A stretch of DNA of 64,000 nt from Micrococcales bacterium UBA7469 (GCA_002479805.1 DLPB01000020.1:1-64000), one strand, 5' to 3'. Positions 41,784 to 50,845 are shown, counted from the stretch's first letter. The notes: a model not told the origin generated them from the sequence alone. Translations and numbers: made by a program.

Positions 41784-43658
41784 ATGAAGAAACAGAAAAA
41801 GAAGAGCGGTTTCAAGCGCACTTCAGCCCTAACTCTCGGAGCTATGGGAGTCGTATACGGCGACATCGGAACCAGCCCCATCTACGCATTCAACGAGGCG
41901 GTGAGAGCCGGTGGTGACACCAGGGACGAGATTCTAGGTGTGCTGTCGCTGGTGTTTTGGACCCTCACCGCAGTTGTTTCTATCAAGTACCTAATCTTCG
42001 TGCTGCACGCCGATAACAAAGGTGAGGGCGGAACACTTGCGATGTTCTCTCAGCTCTCCGCCAAGATTCGCAGTGGTAAAAAAGGCATCTTAGGTTTCAC
42101 GGTCTTTCTGTTCCTGATGGCCGCAGCCATGGAGTTCTCCGATGGCATTCTCACACCGGCGATCTCGGTGATCTCGGCGGTTGAAGGCATTAAGGCCATC
42201 AATCCAGAGCTCGAGTACCTGGTGGTGCCAATTACGGTTTTGATTCTTGCGCTGCTGTTTACTTTCCAGTTCAAGGGCACTCACAACCTTGGTAAAGTCT
42301 TTGGCCCGGTGATGATCATCTGGTTTATCACGCTCTCGGTTATTGGTGTTTACCAAATTGCCCAGAACCCAGAGTCGCTGGTTGCCCTAAACCCGATCTA
42401 CGCGGCCAACTTCGTAATTGACCACGGCTTCCAGACGCTTTTTGTAATGGCGTCAGTAATTCTTGCGGTTACCGGTGCTGAGGCACTGTTTGCAGACCTC
42501 GGCCACTTTGGTCGCGGACCGATTCGCATCGGTTGGTTTGGCCTTGCCGGTATCGCGCTGCCACTTAGCTACTTTGGCCAGGGTGCGCTGCTGCTTCGTG
42601 ACCCGAGCAAGATTGGCAACAGCTTCTTTGGCATGGTGCCCTCAGGCATTCCAGCGCTACTGCTACTGCTGATCACCACGTTGGCCACCATCATTGCCTC
42701 CCAGGCACTGATTAGTGCGGTGGCATCGCTTGCCAGCCAGGCATCCCAACTTGGGCTTTTGCCAAGACTTCGCATCAAGCACACCAACCACGAAGAGCGT
42801 GGCCAGATTTTCGTGCCATTTGTAAACACCGTGGTTGGCCTAGGTTCAATTGCTCTGGTAATTGTCTTCGGTTCATCCACGGCACTTGCCGGGGCCTACA
42901 GCTTTGCAATTGCCTTCACCATGTTGGTCTCCACCGTCGGGTTGATTTTGCTTGCGGTCAGCAAGTGGAGTCGTGCCAGATTCATCCTGCTGCCAATCTT
43001 TGGGCTCTTTTTACTTCTCGATCTAACCCTTTTCACCGCGAGTGCCACCAAGTTGATCACCGGTGCTTGGTTGCCACTATTGGCTGGCTTCTGCCTGGCA
43101 TCGATGATGTGGATCTGGCGCAAGGGACGATTTGAACTAGATAAGCGCTTGAGCGAGACCTCAATGAGCTGGTCTCAGGTGACGCGCATGCGCAAGAGCG
43201 GCAAGGTTGTTATCACCGACAACGTTGGCATCTACCCATCGGCAGTTACCGGCTTGGTTCCGCAGGCTCTGGAGCAGCAGATTAGAGTGCTGGGCAGCAT
43301 GCCAAAGGAAATCTTGGTGGTGACGGTAGAGTCCATCGACACCCCGTTCTGCCACAAGCCACCGGTGTACGAGAAGATAAATGACTACCTAGCATCGGTG
43401 ACTGTGCCCTCAGGATTCATGGAGCAGCGAAATGTGCCGAGGGCACTTCGTTCGCACTCGGTCTCGGAGCACTTTGACGAGCGCGATGCGATTTACTTTG
43501 TGACCGACCGAACTCTAATCCCTGCGGATAAGACTGGACTGAACAAGGCGGAGGAGCTTATCTTCACGACCTTGCACCGCAACGCCACTACCCCGGCACA
43601 CTACTACCACCTACCTGAGCGCAGGGTTATCACCTTCGACATCTCAATCGAGGTTTAG
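41784..43658 (+). CDS. kup: Potassium transporter Kup
   Basis: This 624-residue KUP/HAK/KT family K+:H+ symporter has the N-terminal signature LGAMGVVYGDIGTSPIYAF near residues 18-36. KGEGGTLAMFSQL follows near 79-91, then about 12 membrane segments. A soluble C-terminal domain starts near residue 460 (KSGKVVITDNVGIYPSAVTG). c-di-AMP binds KUP proteins in some Gram-positives, but no such site can be read here. The 84-base leader contains a GTTAC-bearing 12-mer also found upstream of the DUF4870 gene. Confidence 0.95.
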   Translation: MKKQKKKSGFKRTSALTLGAMGVVYGDIGTSPIYAFNEAVRAGGDTRDEILGVLSLVFWTLTAVVSIKYLIFVLHADNKGEGGTLAMFSQLSAKIRSGKKGILGFTVFLFLMAAAMEFSDGILTPAISVISAVEGIKAINPELEYLVVPITVLILALLFTFQFKGTHNLGKVFGPVMIIWFITLSVIGVYQIAQNPESLVALNPIYAANFVIDHGFQTLFVMASVILAVTGAEALFADLGHFGRGPIRIGWFGLAGIALPLSYFGQGALLLRDPSKIGNSFFGMVPSGIPALLLLLITTLATIIASQALISAVASLASQASQLGLLPRLRIKHTNHEERGQIFVPFVNTVVGLGSIALVIVFGSSTALAGAYSFAIAFTMLVSTVGLILLAVSKWSRARFILLPIFGLFLLLDLTLFTASATKLITGAWLPLLAGFCLASMMWIWRKGRFELDKRLSETSMSWSQVTRMRKSGKVVITDNVGIYPSAVTGLVPQALEQQIRVLGSMPKEILVVTVESIDTPFCHKPPVYEKINDYLASVTVPSGFMEQRNVPRALRSHSVSEHFDERDAIYFVTDRTLIPADKTGLNKAEELIFTTLHRNATTPAHYYHLPERRVITFDISIEV

Positions 43659-43674
43659 CCCTAAGTCAGAGGCA

Positions 43675-44493
43675 CTAGTCCGCTAGCACTCCAAGCGCCT
43701 TGGCAAGATTCAGGATCTTTTCGGCGCGCTTGATTCTTGGTGGGTCAGAGCCATCTCGAACCATGCCGCCGGATGCTGCAAAGTCTTCGAAGAACTCTTG
43801 GGCCCAAACGATATCCGATTCCGTTGGGCAGATGGTCTCGTTGATAACCACGGTTTGCTTCTCGTCCAGGCAAAGCTTGCCGGTTAGTCCCAGCGTTACT
43901 GCGAGCGCCGCCTGCTGACGCAGGGCTGAGTGGTTCGGCCCTACCGTTGGACCGTCGATGGGACCAGGAAGATCTCCGATTCGACTTGCCAGCACCAGCT
44001 TGGTTCTTGGGTAGCTCATCGCAAGATCGTCGGCACTGGTGCCGGTATCTCTGCGGTAATCACCAGAGCCGAATGCCAAACGGAAGGCACCCTTGGCCCT
44101 TGCGATCTCAACCGCATTCTCGATACCAAGTGCCGACTCCACCAAAGGAATGATCGGTAGGTGTGAGCCTAGAAGCTTGTAGGTTTGCTCAACGCTCTGA
44201 CCGTCTTCGGTTTTAGCTAGCATCACACCCTTGAGTCCAGGTGCACGGCTCAGAGCGATTAGGTCATCCCGCCAAAACTCGGTGCTGGCATCGTTCACCC
44301 GAACCCAAGCCGAACCCGACTGCAGCCAATAGACCACGGCATCGCGGGCTCGCTCTTTGTTCAGGGGGTCAACGGCATCCTCGATGTCAATGACAATCTG
44401 GTCTGCTCTGGATTCACTAATGGCGTCAAGCTGATCGGCCTTCAGGCTGTTCACCAGCAACCATGACCTGGAAATCTCAGGCTGAATTGACAT
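43675..44493 (-). CDS. HpcH/HpaI aldolase / citrate-lyase beta-like protein
   Basis: This 272-residue CitE-type TIM-barrel protein has SWLLVNSLKADQLDAI, QIVIDIEDAVDPLNKERARD (metal and substrate region) and IIPLVESALGIENAVEIA with the catalytic Glu. RLAFGSGDYRRDTG is also present. GGAG six bases before the ATG at 44493 decides the start over GTG 44508 and ATG 44505. Stand-alone CitE proteins in actinobacteria cleave or make malyl-CoA- or citramalyl-CoA-type esters. Without neighbours of such a path the substrate is uncertain. Confidence 0.87.
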   Translation of the reverse strand: MSIQPEISRSWLLVNSLKADQLDAISESRADQIVIDIEDAVDPLNKERARDAVVYWLQSGSAWVRVNDASTEFWRDDLIALSRAPGLKGVMLAKTEDGQSVEQTYKLLGSHLPIIPLVESALGIENAVEIARAKGAFRLAFGSGDYRRDTGTSADDLAMSYPRTKLVLASRIGDLPGPIDGPTVGPNHSALRQQAALAVTLGLTGKLCLDEKQTVVINETICPTESDIVWAQEFFEDFAASGGMVRDGSDPPRIKRAEKILNLAKALGVLAD

Positions 44494-44568
44494 CTCTAGC
44501 TCCATCACTAAAAGTCGTAAGCAAAACCCTATTGCAACCGACCGCCCTTCATCTTCGATTGCAGAAAA

Positions 44569-44602
44569 GTTACCGAGCCCTTACCCAAAACTTCCCTATT
44601 AT
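44569..44602 (+). promoter_or_regulatory. Promoter region of DUF4870 gene with MtrA-like direct repeat
   Basis: GTTAC-N6-CTTAC at 44569-44584 lies just upstream of a good -10 TATTAT (44597-44602). The repeat is one mismatch from the GTAAC-N6-GTAAC direct repeat (read on the other strand) reported for the actinobacterial response regulator MtrA. Confidence 0.4.
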
Positions 44603-44624
44603 GAAGGCGGAGTAAGGAGCACTA

Positions 44625-44975
44625 ATGAGCGATACCAATCCATACGCGAGCAAAGAGCTATCCCCTGATAATGAGAAATTGCTTGCCGTTGCCATTCACC
44701 TACTGGCAATCCCATTTGAGTTCTTCGCTCCGGTGATTGGTTACTTTGTGCTCAAGGGCAAGGGTCCATTTATTAGCCACCACGTCAAAGAATCTCTAAA
44801 CTTCGGCATCACCATGCTTTTGGTGATGGTCATATTGGCAATCTCGTTGGTTGGTTTGCTGTTTATTTGGATTCCACCGATTTACTGGACCATTATGCGC
44901 ATCATCGCTGGCTTCAAAGCCGCCCAGGGTGAGTTTTACAAATACCCGCTGACACTGAGATTGATCACCAAGTAA
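44625..44975 (+). CDS. DUF4870 membrane protein
   Basis: This 116-residue protein has the DUF4870 pattern AVAIHLLAIPFEFFAPVIGY and GPFISHHVKESLNFGITMLL, then LFIWIPPIYWTIMRIIAGFKAAQGEFYKYP. Three to four membrane segments are seen. AAGGAG precedes the ATG by 5 bases. Function is unknown; the family (Tic20-like by sequence pattern) is widespread in Gram-positives. It converges on a PGPGW gene with a 9-base gap. Confidence 0.88.
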   Translation: MSDTNPYASKELSPDNEKLLAVAIHLLAIPFEFFAPVIGYFVLKGKGPFISHHVKESLNFGITMLLVMVILAISLVGLLFIWIPPIYWTIMRIIAGFKAAQGEFYKYPLTLRLITK

Positions 44976-44984
44976 AGCAGTTAG

Positions 44985-45248
44985 CTAAAAGCTCTTTCCC
45001 TTGCGGAAGATGCTCTTTATTTTGGCAACCAGACGCTCTAAGCCCTGAAGCCCCTGTTTGTTGAGCTCTCTAGCCCATTCGATTTCGAGGGCGAGGATCG
45101 AGAGGCCGAAGAAGATGAACAACAGGCCCGGCCCCGGGGTCACCATCATGATTAGTCCGAGGATAAGAAGTAAAAACCCCAAAACCATGGTCAGCACCCA
45201 GCGCACCGGGTGAGGCAACTTGGCAAGGATTGCTTTTATCTTTTCCAC
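44985..45248 (-). CDS. PGPGW-type transmembrane protein
   Basis: This 87-residue protein contains the defining motif MMVTPGPGLLFIFFGLSILALEI near residues 34-56, read here in two hydrophobic halves around TPGPG. The N- and C-terminal ends are basic (LAKIKSIFRKGKSF in part). Family members are small actinobacterial and proteobacterial membrane proteins of unknown function. Confidence 0.85.
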   Translation of the reverse strand: MEKIKAILAKLPHPVRWVLTMVLGFLLLILGLIMMVTPGPGLLFIFFGLSILALEIEWARELNKQGLQGLERLVAKIKSIFRKGKSF

Positions 45249-45314
45249 TTCAAAAACCTTCTGGTCCGTCTCAATAATCTAACCCGAGAACTTGGGAATC
45301 AGCTGGGATTGCCG

Positions 45315-45758
45315 CTAACCGAGCTTGAGGGCCAGCACCACCTGGCCACCACCTGCGGTGATCTGTGTCGATAGCTTTAGCTCAGGAGCTAGTCGACTGA
45401 TGCGATCTAGCAACCACTGAGATGCCGCTTCGGCATCTTGCTGATCTGGGCAGCGAGCAATGATCTCTCGGCCACCTTTTCTGCGCAGTCGTTCAACGGT
45501 CTCAAAAATCGGCGATGGGTCAACCACCAGAAGGTCTTTTGGCCATGGCACAACCGGCGAGATTTTGCCCTTCATGGTGTTGCACTGACGATGCGCCAAG
45601 CGCTCCACGAAGGCTGCGCCCTTTTTCACCCGGATCGCACCGTAGCTGTCGACACTTGGGCCGAGATCGTTGTTTACCGATAGATCTGGATCAACTGGTT
45701 TATCGCATAACCAGCAGGTCCAGTCATCCTGCTCTCCAACTGCGTTGAGATCACTCAT
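45315..45758 (-). CDS. HNH-like zinc-motif protein, unknown function
   Basis: This 147-residue soluble protein opens with CWLCDKPVDP (CxxC) and later has FVERLAHRQCNTMKG. That recalls the LAHxxCNxxKG end of HNH endonucleases, but the central His-His/Asn residues are not clear (DSYGAIRV where DHxxP is expected). It may be a degenerate HNH fold used for binding rather than cutting. The C-terminal half is an alpha/beta unit with IIARCPDQQDAEAASQWL. It starts right after the yeeE terminator. Confidence 0.6.
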   Translation of the reverse strand: MSDLNAVGEQDDWTCWLCDKPVDPDLSVNNDLGPSVDSYGAIRVKKGAAFVERLAHRQCNTMKGKISPVVPWPKDLLVVDPSPIFETVERLRRKGGREIIARCPDQQDAEAASQWLLDRISRLAPELKLSTQITAGGGQVVLALKLG

Positions 45759-45762
45759 GCCA

Positions 45763-45805
45763 AAAGCCTAGAGCAGCCCAAGGCTCAATCCTGGGCTGCT
45801 CTAGG
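45763..45805 (-). terminator. Strong terminator behind yeeE
   Basis: A perfect 14-bp stem (45767-45780 with 45792-45805; arm CCTAGAGCAGCCCA) is followed on the minus strand by CTTTT. It begins 8 bases after the TAG at 45813 that ends the restored yeeE frame, supporting that TAG as the original gene end. Confidence 0.85.
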
Positions 45806-45812
45806 CAGCAAG

Positions 45813-47047
45813 CTAAACGAACTTGTGCAATCGAAGTTTTATACCTGCAAGCACGGCGGCAAACATAACTGATCCGAAAACCCAGCCAGCAAGCGAGAAT
45901 GCCTGGATTCCGGAGAGCAGCACACCGATGGTGCAGCCCAGCCGAGCAGCACACCGCCCAACAGCCCAGAAATTGAACCTTTGATGCTCAAGGGTTCAAC
46001 TTTGAAACGGCCACCGGCTAAGGCTGCGGCAAACGAGGCCAACACTATGCCGAGAATGATCCAGCCATTGTTGGTTATTGTCTCGGACACAATACCGATA
46101 CAGCCAGCAAGTGCATCGAGCCCATTTAAGGTTTCTGGCAACAGGCTCTGGGAGTCGAGCAGAGTCCTAGTCGTGGTGCCAATTTGTCTCGTCACCCCAA
46201 GTGGCTCAATTCTCAGGTATGCAACTGTGCCAATGAGTCCCACCAGCGCACCGGTCAGCGCAGGCGACCAGCGCTTACGGAACAGAGAGAACACGATTGC
46301 CGAGAAGGTAAACGGGTTCTCCAGGCTCGAATAGTTTCGGTCCTGCTTTTTGGTGAACCTCAAGGTCACCAGAAACAACAGGGCAATTGCGGCAAGAGTC
46401 ACTATCAGAGAGCCGTTGTAGCCGAGGTGATCCGGTAACCAAACTACTGGAGCTTGCTGGATCTGGCTTAGGTAGATATCGTTCCAACCCAACAGTGCCA
46501 GCGCAAAGCCTGCCATCACGCCAATGAGTGACGGGATAGCGCGCAACGAACCCTGTCCGATTCGATAGAGGTGTCCTGCAATACATGCTCCAGATAGGAC
46601 CATGCCGAAGCCAAAAGCAGCAGCGCCAGCAACCAAGGCCCAACTAATTGGACCAATGTGTGCCGCCGGTGGGAGGTATTCACCGTTTGGTACCGGAAGG
46701 AAGAGTGCGAAGACTAATGAGTAGCCAACCGCTCCGGTTAAAAGAGCGACCAGAATGCTAACCAGTCCCGTTGTGACACCGTTTTCGATAGCGTCTCGGA
46801 AGATGCAGAAAAAGCAAAATCTTCCGCGCTCGAAGATTATGCCGAGCGAGACTCCGATCAAGAGCGAAAGCGCGGCCGGGCTTCCAAGCTGAGGATCATT
46901 GCCTAACTTGGTTGCGAGCCCAATAAGGGCCGCGACTATCACTAGGCCAGCAAGAGTTTTGACAACCTCAACCCTTGACCATACAAAGCGTGGATCAGCG
47001 ACCTCCTTTGGGAGGTCGCTGATCACGTGTGAAGTGGAGCTGGCCAC
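45813..47047 (-). pseudogene. YeeE/YedE thiosulfate channel (TsuA-like), frameshifted near the C terminus
   Basis: The frame from GTG 47047 encodes a membrane protein with the family cysteine motifs ERGRFCFFCIFRDA (C78, C81), LSGACIAGHLYRIGQG (C155) and LAGCIGIVSE (C316). At about 45940, after GLLGGVLLG, the frame jumps. The correct continuation RLGCTIGVLLSGIQAFSLAG, ending in LRLHKFV, is in another frame and stops at 45813. Without correction the protein ends in an unrelated tail at 45839 and lacks the last GC motif and membrane helices. TsuA-type proteins import thiosulfate, passed along conserved Cys. It overlaps the rhodanese stop (TAGTG). Confidence 0.85.
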
Positions 47048-48012
47048 TACTTCTTACCCCAGACTGTTCCGGCGGGGTTAGCAATCGGAACTCCAACGGA
47101 GTTTCCGTATTCAGTCCACGATCCGTCGTATAGCTTCACGTTGTAACCGAGGATCTCGCTTAGCACGAACCAGCTGTGGCTAGCACGCTCGCCGATTCGG
47201 CAGTAGGTGATGATTGGCCGCTTCCCGTCAATACCCACTGCCTTGTATAGGGCAGCCAACTCGGCCTTGGATTTGAAGGTGCCATCTGCATTCAAGGTGC
47301 TCTTCCAGCCCACGTTTACCGCAGTTGGGATGTGACCTGCGCGAATTGAAAGCTCGTCAAATCCGGCAGGTGCGAAAATCTTGCCGTTGAATTCATCGGC
47401 CGAGCGAATATCAACCAACTTGCTCAACGACTGCTTCTTGGCAACCTTGACCAACTCCGGCAAGAATGCTCGAAGCTTCGCATCGGCGTTTGCTGCAGCA
47501 AAGTTACCCTTGGCTGGGGTCGGCACGATCGGGGTCAGGGTTCTGCCATCTTTCTCCCACTTAGCGCGACCGCCATCAAGTAGTCGAACGTCCTTGGCTC
47601 CGTAGAGCTTGAAGATCCAGGCGCCCCACGCGGCAAACCAGTTGTTGTTGTCGCCGTATAGCACCACGATGCTGTCCTTTTGGATTCCAGCCGACTGAGC
47701 AAGCTTGGTAAATCCGTTCTTGGAAATGACGTCTCGGTTCACAGTGTCGACAAGGTCGGTGTGCCAGCGAAACTCGACCGCACCTCTAATGTGCCCGCGA
47801 GCGTAGGCCCCCTCTTCCACGGTGACTTCAATTACCTTTACCTTTGGGTTGGACAGATTGTTTTCGAGCCAGTCAGCAGTTACGACTGCATTTGGGTTGG
47901 CATCGGCGTTTGCCGGTGCAGCGCTAATTCCAATTAGTGCAAGCGAGGCGATGGCAGTCGCCGCTGTGAGCGAAGCCACTTTCTTTCTAAGACCCTTGAG
48001 GGTGAAACTCAT
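47047..48012 (-). CDS. Secreted two-domain sulfurtransferase (rhodanese)
   Basis: This 321-residue protein has a signal peptide (cut near APANADA, residue 37) and two rhodanese domains. The first, about 43-160, lacks a catalytic Cys. The second has C271 in the loop YCRIGERASHSW, typical of thiosulfate sulfurtransferases. GGAG lies nine bases before the ATG. It sits between the double-b5 membrane protein and the YeeE/YedE channel, so it probably handles thiosulfate or polysulfide sulfur outside the membrane before uptake. Confidence 0.92.
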   Translation of the reverse strand: MSFTLKGLRKKVASLTAATAIASLALIGISAAPANADANPNAVVTADWLENNLSNPKVKVIEVTVEEGAYARGHIRGAVEFRWHTDLVDTVNRDVISKNGFTKLAQSAGIQKDSIVVLYGDNNNWFAAWGAWIFKLYGAKDVRLLDGGRAKWEKDGRTLTPIVPTPAKGNFAAANADAKLRAFLPELVKVAKKQSLSKLVDIRSADEFNGKIFAPAGFDELSIRAGHIPTAVNVGWKSTLNADGTFKSKAELAALYKAVGIDGKRPIITYCRIGERASHSWFVLSEILGYNVKLYDGSWTEYGNSVGVPIANPAGTVWGKK

Positions 48013-48164
48013 TTTTGATTCTCCTGTTTGTCATGTTCGTCTATCGAGAATTGATAGCTGGGAGATACAAAAACAGGATTTTTCAAATCCCTCAAATGTT
48101 GCGGTAACAGATCGTCAAGGACGGTAACAAAACTTCACACTGGTGTGACCTTTGAGGACATTCA

Positions 48165-49322
48165 CTAGTCGTGCTCTTCGCCTTCTTCTTCCTCTTCACC
48201 CTCTTCGCCACCAACCTGCGCCGGGGCGGGCTGGAGGGATGCGGTGCCAGCGGCAGAGCTAGCTAAGGTTCCGAGTAAGAAGCCGTCGAGGGTGTTGTTA
48301 GGTCGTGCTGCACCAGCATGCTGACCCGAGAAGGCGGCGGTGCCATCTTTGCCGCAGATTGCCTTAATGACAGAAGATCCGCCCGGGTGGCTGGAAACGT
48401 AAGAGGTTAGGTCGTAGACCTTGCCATTCACCACCGACCAGCAGTTAGTTGCGCTGTTGTGTTTTGCAACCTCGGCGGCACTAAAGCTGCCGGCCTGAGC
48501 GGTGGCACTTGGGGTTGGGGTTGGTTCTGTGGCTGGGTCAGTTGTCGATGCATCGGTGGCAACCCCACCGGCGTAGACACCGATCGCAAGCGATGCCAGC
48601 TCACTGGCCGGACGCTGCTCAGACTCGTGTTGGCTCTTGAATGCGGAAGTTCCGTCAATGCCGCACAGCCAAGCCAGCGAACCGGCACCACCCGGGTGCT
48701 GCTGCATGTAGGGGGTCAGGTCATAAACCGTGCTGTCGATTGCGGTCCAGCAATCCTCGCGAGAAGCGTGCTGGGCAATCTCTGCTAGCGAGATACCCTC
48801 TGCACCGGTCACCGATTCGGCGGGTGCGGTCTCCTGCGCCGCAGGAGCTTCATAAGGCGCAATCCGGCTGGCCCAGGTCGCCTCGGCTCCAGAATGACCA
48901 ACAAAATAAGTCAGCGTCGATACCGAGACGATGCCGGCAAGAGCCAAACCAGCAGCAACCTGCAATTGCCACTTGGGTCGCTCACCGCGCTGCAAAAAGA
49001 AGAAGGCGACGCCAAGTGCCAAAAGCCCCACCGATGCTGGGAAGAGAATTTCACCGAGTGACTCGTGGGTTTGTGGCTCCCCAACCCGCTCTCCCAAGGC
49101 CTCACCTGATTCTTTGGCGATGAAGGTGAAGATGGTCGATAGCCCAAGACCTATCAACGTGAGCGGGAAAAAGTTTTTGCGCCACTTGGGCACGAAGATC
49201 ATTAGCGCTAGAGCAAGTGCCGAGAGCGGAAGCAGCACCACAGCACCGTGCACAGCAAGTGGATGCAGCGGTAATCCGCCGAAAGTATCGAAAAGGTTGG
49301 ATGTCATGTTAGTTTGAGCCAT
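48165..49322 (-). CDS. DUF2231 membrane anchor fused to two cytochrome b5 domains
   Basis: This 385-residue protein has four membrane segments (about 24-44, 52-69, 93-111, 122-142) of the DUF2231 type, opening GLPLHPLAVHGAVVLLP. Two cytochrome b5-like heme domains follow at about 176-250 and 279-352. Each has the heme His in HPGG (H209, H312) and a second His (H232, H335). Each also has a pair of Cys (C191/C220, C294/C323) that could form a disulfide. Positive charges flank loops 1 and 3, so the b5 domains should face outside. The linker is Thr/Pro-rich and the tail is almost all Glu. Probable role: electron carrier for the sulfur genes downstream. Confidence 0.85.
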   Translation of the reverse strand: MAQTNMTSNLFDTFGGLPLHPLAVHGAVVLLPLSALALALMIFVPKWRKNFFPLTLIGLGLSTIFTFIAKESGEALGERVGEPQTHESLGEILFPASVGLLALGVAFFFLQRGERPKWQLQVAAGLALAGIVSVSTLTYFVGHSGAEATWASRIAPYEAPAAQETAPAESVTGAEGISLAEIAQHASREDCWTAIDSTVYDLTPYMQQHPGGAGSLAWLCGIDGTSAFKSQHESEQRPASELASLAIGVYAGGVATDASTTDPATEPTPTPSATAQAGSFSAAEVAKHNSATNCWSVVNGKVYDLTSYVSSHPGGSSVIKAICGKDGTAAFSGQHAGAARPNNTLDGFLLGTLASSAAGTASLQPAPAQVGGEEGEEEEEGEEHD

Positions 49323-49445
49323 TGCTTCAAAGTATGGCTCACCGCTGGCACTTTCATGGGCTTTGGCTGGGAGTTGCCTGACCTAGGCCCGCTTTTCGCT
49401 AGGAATCCAACCCTAGACTTTAGTTATTCGCGAGATTGGTTTGAG

Positions 49446-50837
49446 ATGTTCCCAAAAGACTTTGTGTGGGGTGTTGCCACCTCCAGCTACCAAATTGAAG
49501 GTGCCGCCTATGAGGATGGCAAGGGCAAATCAATCTGGGACACTTTCTGTGAACAGCCTGGTCGAGTAAACAACGGTGACCACGGGTTGGTGGCAAACGA
49601 TCACTACCACCGCTACGTCGAAGATGTTGCGCTGATGAAGTCGCTCGGCACTCAGGCCTACCGGTTCTCGATCTCCTGGCCCAGGCTTTTCCCAAATGGA
49701 GACGAAGTTCGTGAGGATCGCGGTTTTGCTTTTTACCACAAGCTAATTGATGAGCTGGAGCAGGCCGGCATCGAGCCGGTGCTCACCCTTTACCACTGGG
49801 ATTTGCCCCAGGCACTACAGGACAAAGGCGGCTGGGCAAATCGCGATATCGTCAAAGCCTTTGAGTATTACGCCCAGGAGGTTGCCAAGGAGTTTGGTCA
49901 CCGAGTAAAGCGCTTTTCACCAATTAACGAGCCATGGGTGGTGGCCTGGCTCGGCTATGGCATGGGCGTGCACGCTCCCGGCATCCAGGATGTGGCGCAG
50001 GCGGTTGCCGCCTCCCACCACACCGTGATGGCCCACAACGCAGCCCTAAAGGCAATCAAACGTATTGTGCCAGAAGCCCAGGTTGGACCGGTTTTGAACC
50101 AGGCTATGCCGGATGTAGACGATATCTTTGACCCCGAGCAAATTCACGCCGCCAAGGTGATGGATGCCCAGCAGAACCTGTTCTGGATGGATGGCATCTT
50201 CCGCGGCGAGTACCCGCAGCTGGCCTGGGAGATTTATGGCGATCACCTGAAGAATGTGGTGCAGCCTGGAGATCTAGAGGTGGTTGATAACGACTGGCTC
50301 GGCATCAACTACTACTTCAATGCCCGCATCGGTCACCGCGTTCCACAAGATCACTTCTCGCGGGCCAGAGTAATTGACCAGCTGATGGACTATGCGGTTG
50401 AGGCTCAGTCTCAGGGGCCACTAACCGATATGGGTTGGCCGGTAACACCAAATGGCATCGGTGATCTACTGGTTCGCTGGACCAGGGAATATGGCGACAA
50501 AGTACCGCAGATGTTCATCACCGAAAATGGCTGCGCCTACGAAACTGGACCAGATTCTCTGGGTATCGTGAACGACACCCAGCGCATCGAATACCTAAAC
50601 GATCACCTCTACAACGTTCAAGATTCAATGAATCGCGGGGCGAAGGTTGGCGGCTACTTCCAGTGGTCACTAATGGACAACTTTGAATGGGCAGAGGGCT
50701 ACTCGAAGCGCTTTGGAATCGTTTATGTTGACTTTGAGACCCAGCTGCGAATTCCAAAGGAATCAGCCAAGTTCTACTCCGAGGTCATCAAGACCTCGGG
50801 AGCAAACCTAACCGTAAGAAGAAGCAAAGTCTCCTAG
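49446..50837 (+). CDS. GH1 beta-glucosidase
   Basis: This 464-residue family 1 glycosidase is started at the ATG at 49446 (MFPKDFVWGVATSSYQIEGA), the standard GH1 N-terminus. A frame back to 49314 adds 44 unlikely residues. The acid/base is E162 in SPINEPWV and the nucleophile is E360 in FITENGCAYE. The aglycone-site region GYFQWSLMDNFEWAEGYSKRFG is intact. No signal peptide, so it acts on imported cellobiose or similar beta-glucosides. No sugar importer lies next to it in the window. Confidence 0.94.
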   Translation: MFPKDFVWGVATSSYQIEGAAYEDGKGKSIWDTFCEQPGRVNNGDHGLVANDHYHRYVEDVALMKSLGTQAYRFSISWPRLFPNGDEVREDRGFAFYHKLIDELEQAGIEPVLTLYHWDLPQALQDKGGWANRDIVKAFEYYAQEVAKEFGHRVKRFSPINEPWVVAWLGYGMGVHAPGIQDVAQAVAASHHTVMAHNAALKAIKRIVPEAQVGPVLNQAMPDVDDIFDPEQIHAAKVMDAQQNLFWMDGIFRGEYPQLAWEIYGDHLKNVVQPGDLEVVDNDWLGINYYFNARIGHRVPQDHFSRARVIDQLMDYAVEAQSQGPLTDMGWPVTPNGIGDLLVRWTREYGDKVPQMFITENGCAYETGPDSLGIVNDTQRIEYLNDHLYNVQDSMNRGAKVGGYFQWSLMDNFEWAEGYSKRFGIVYVDFETQLRIPKESAKFYSEVIKTSGANLTVRRSKVS

Positions 50838-50845
50838 TGCATTTT

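Noticed and set aside
49314..49445. 44-residue N-terminal extension of the GH1 enzyme
   Set aside because: GH1 proteins begin near FPxxFxWG; the extension overlaps the start of the divergent b5 gene and has no signal-peptide character.
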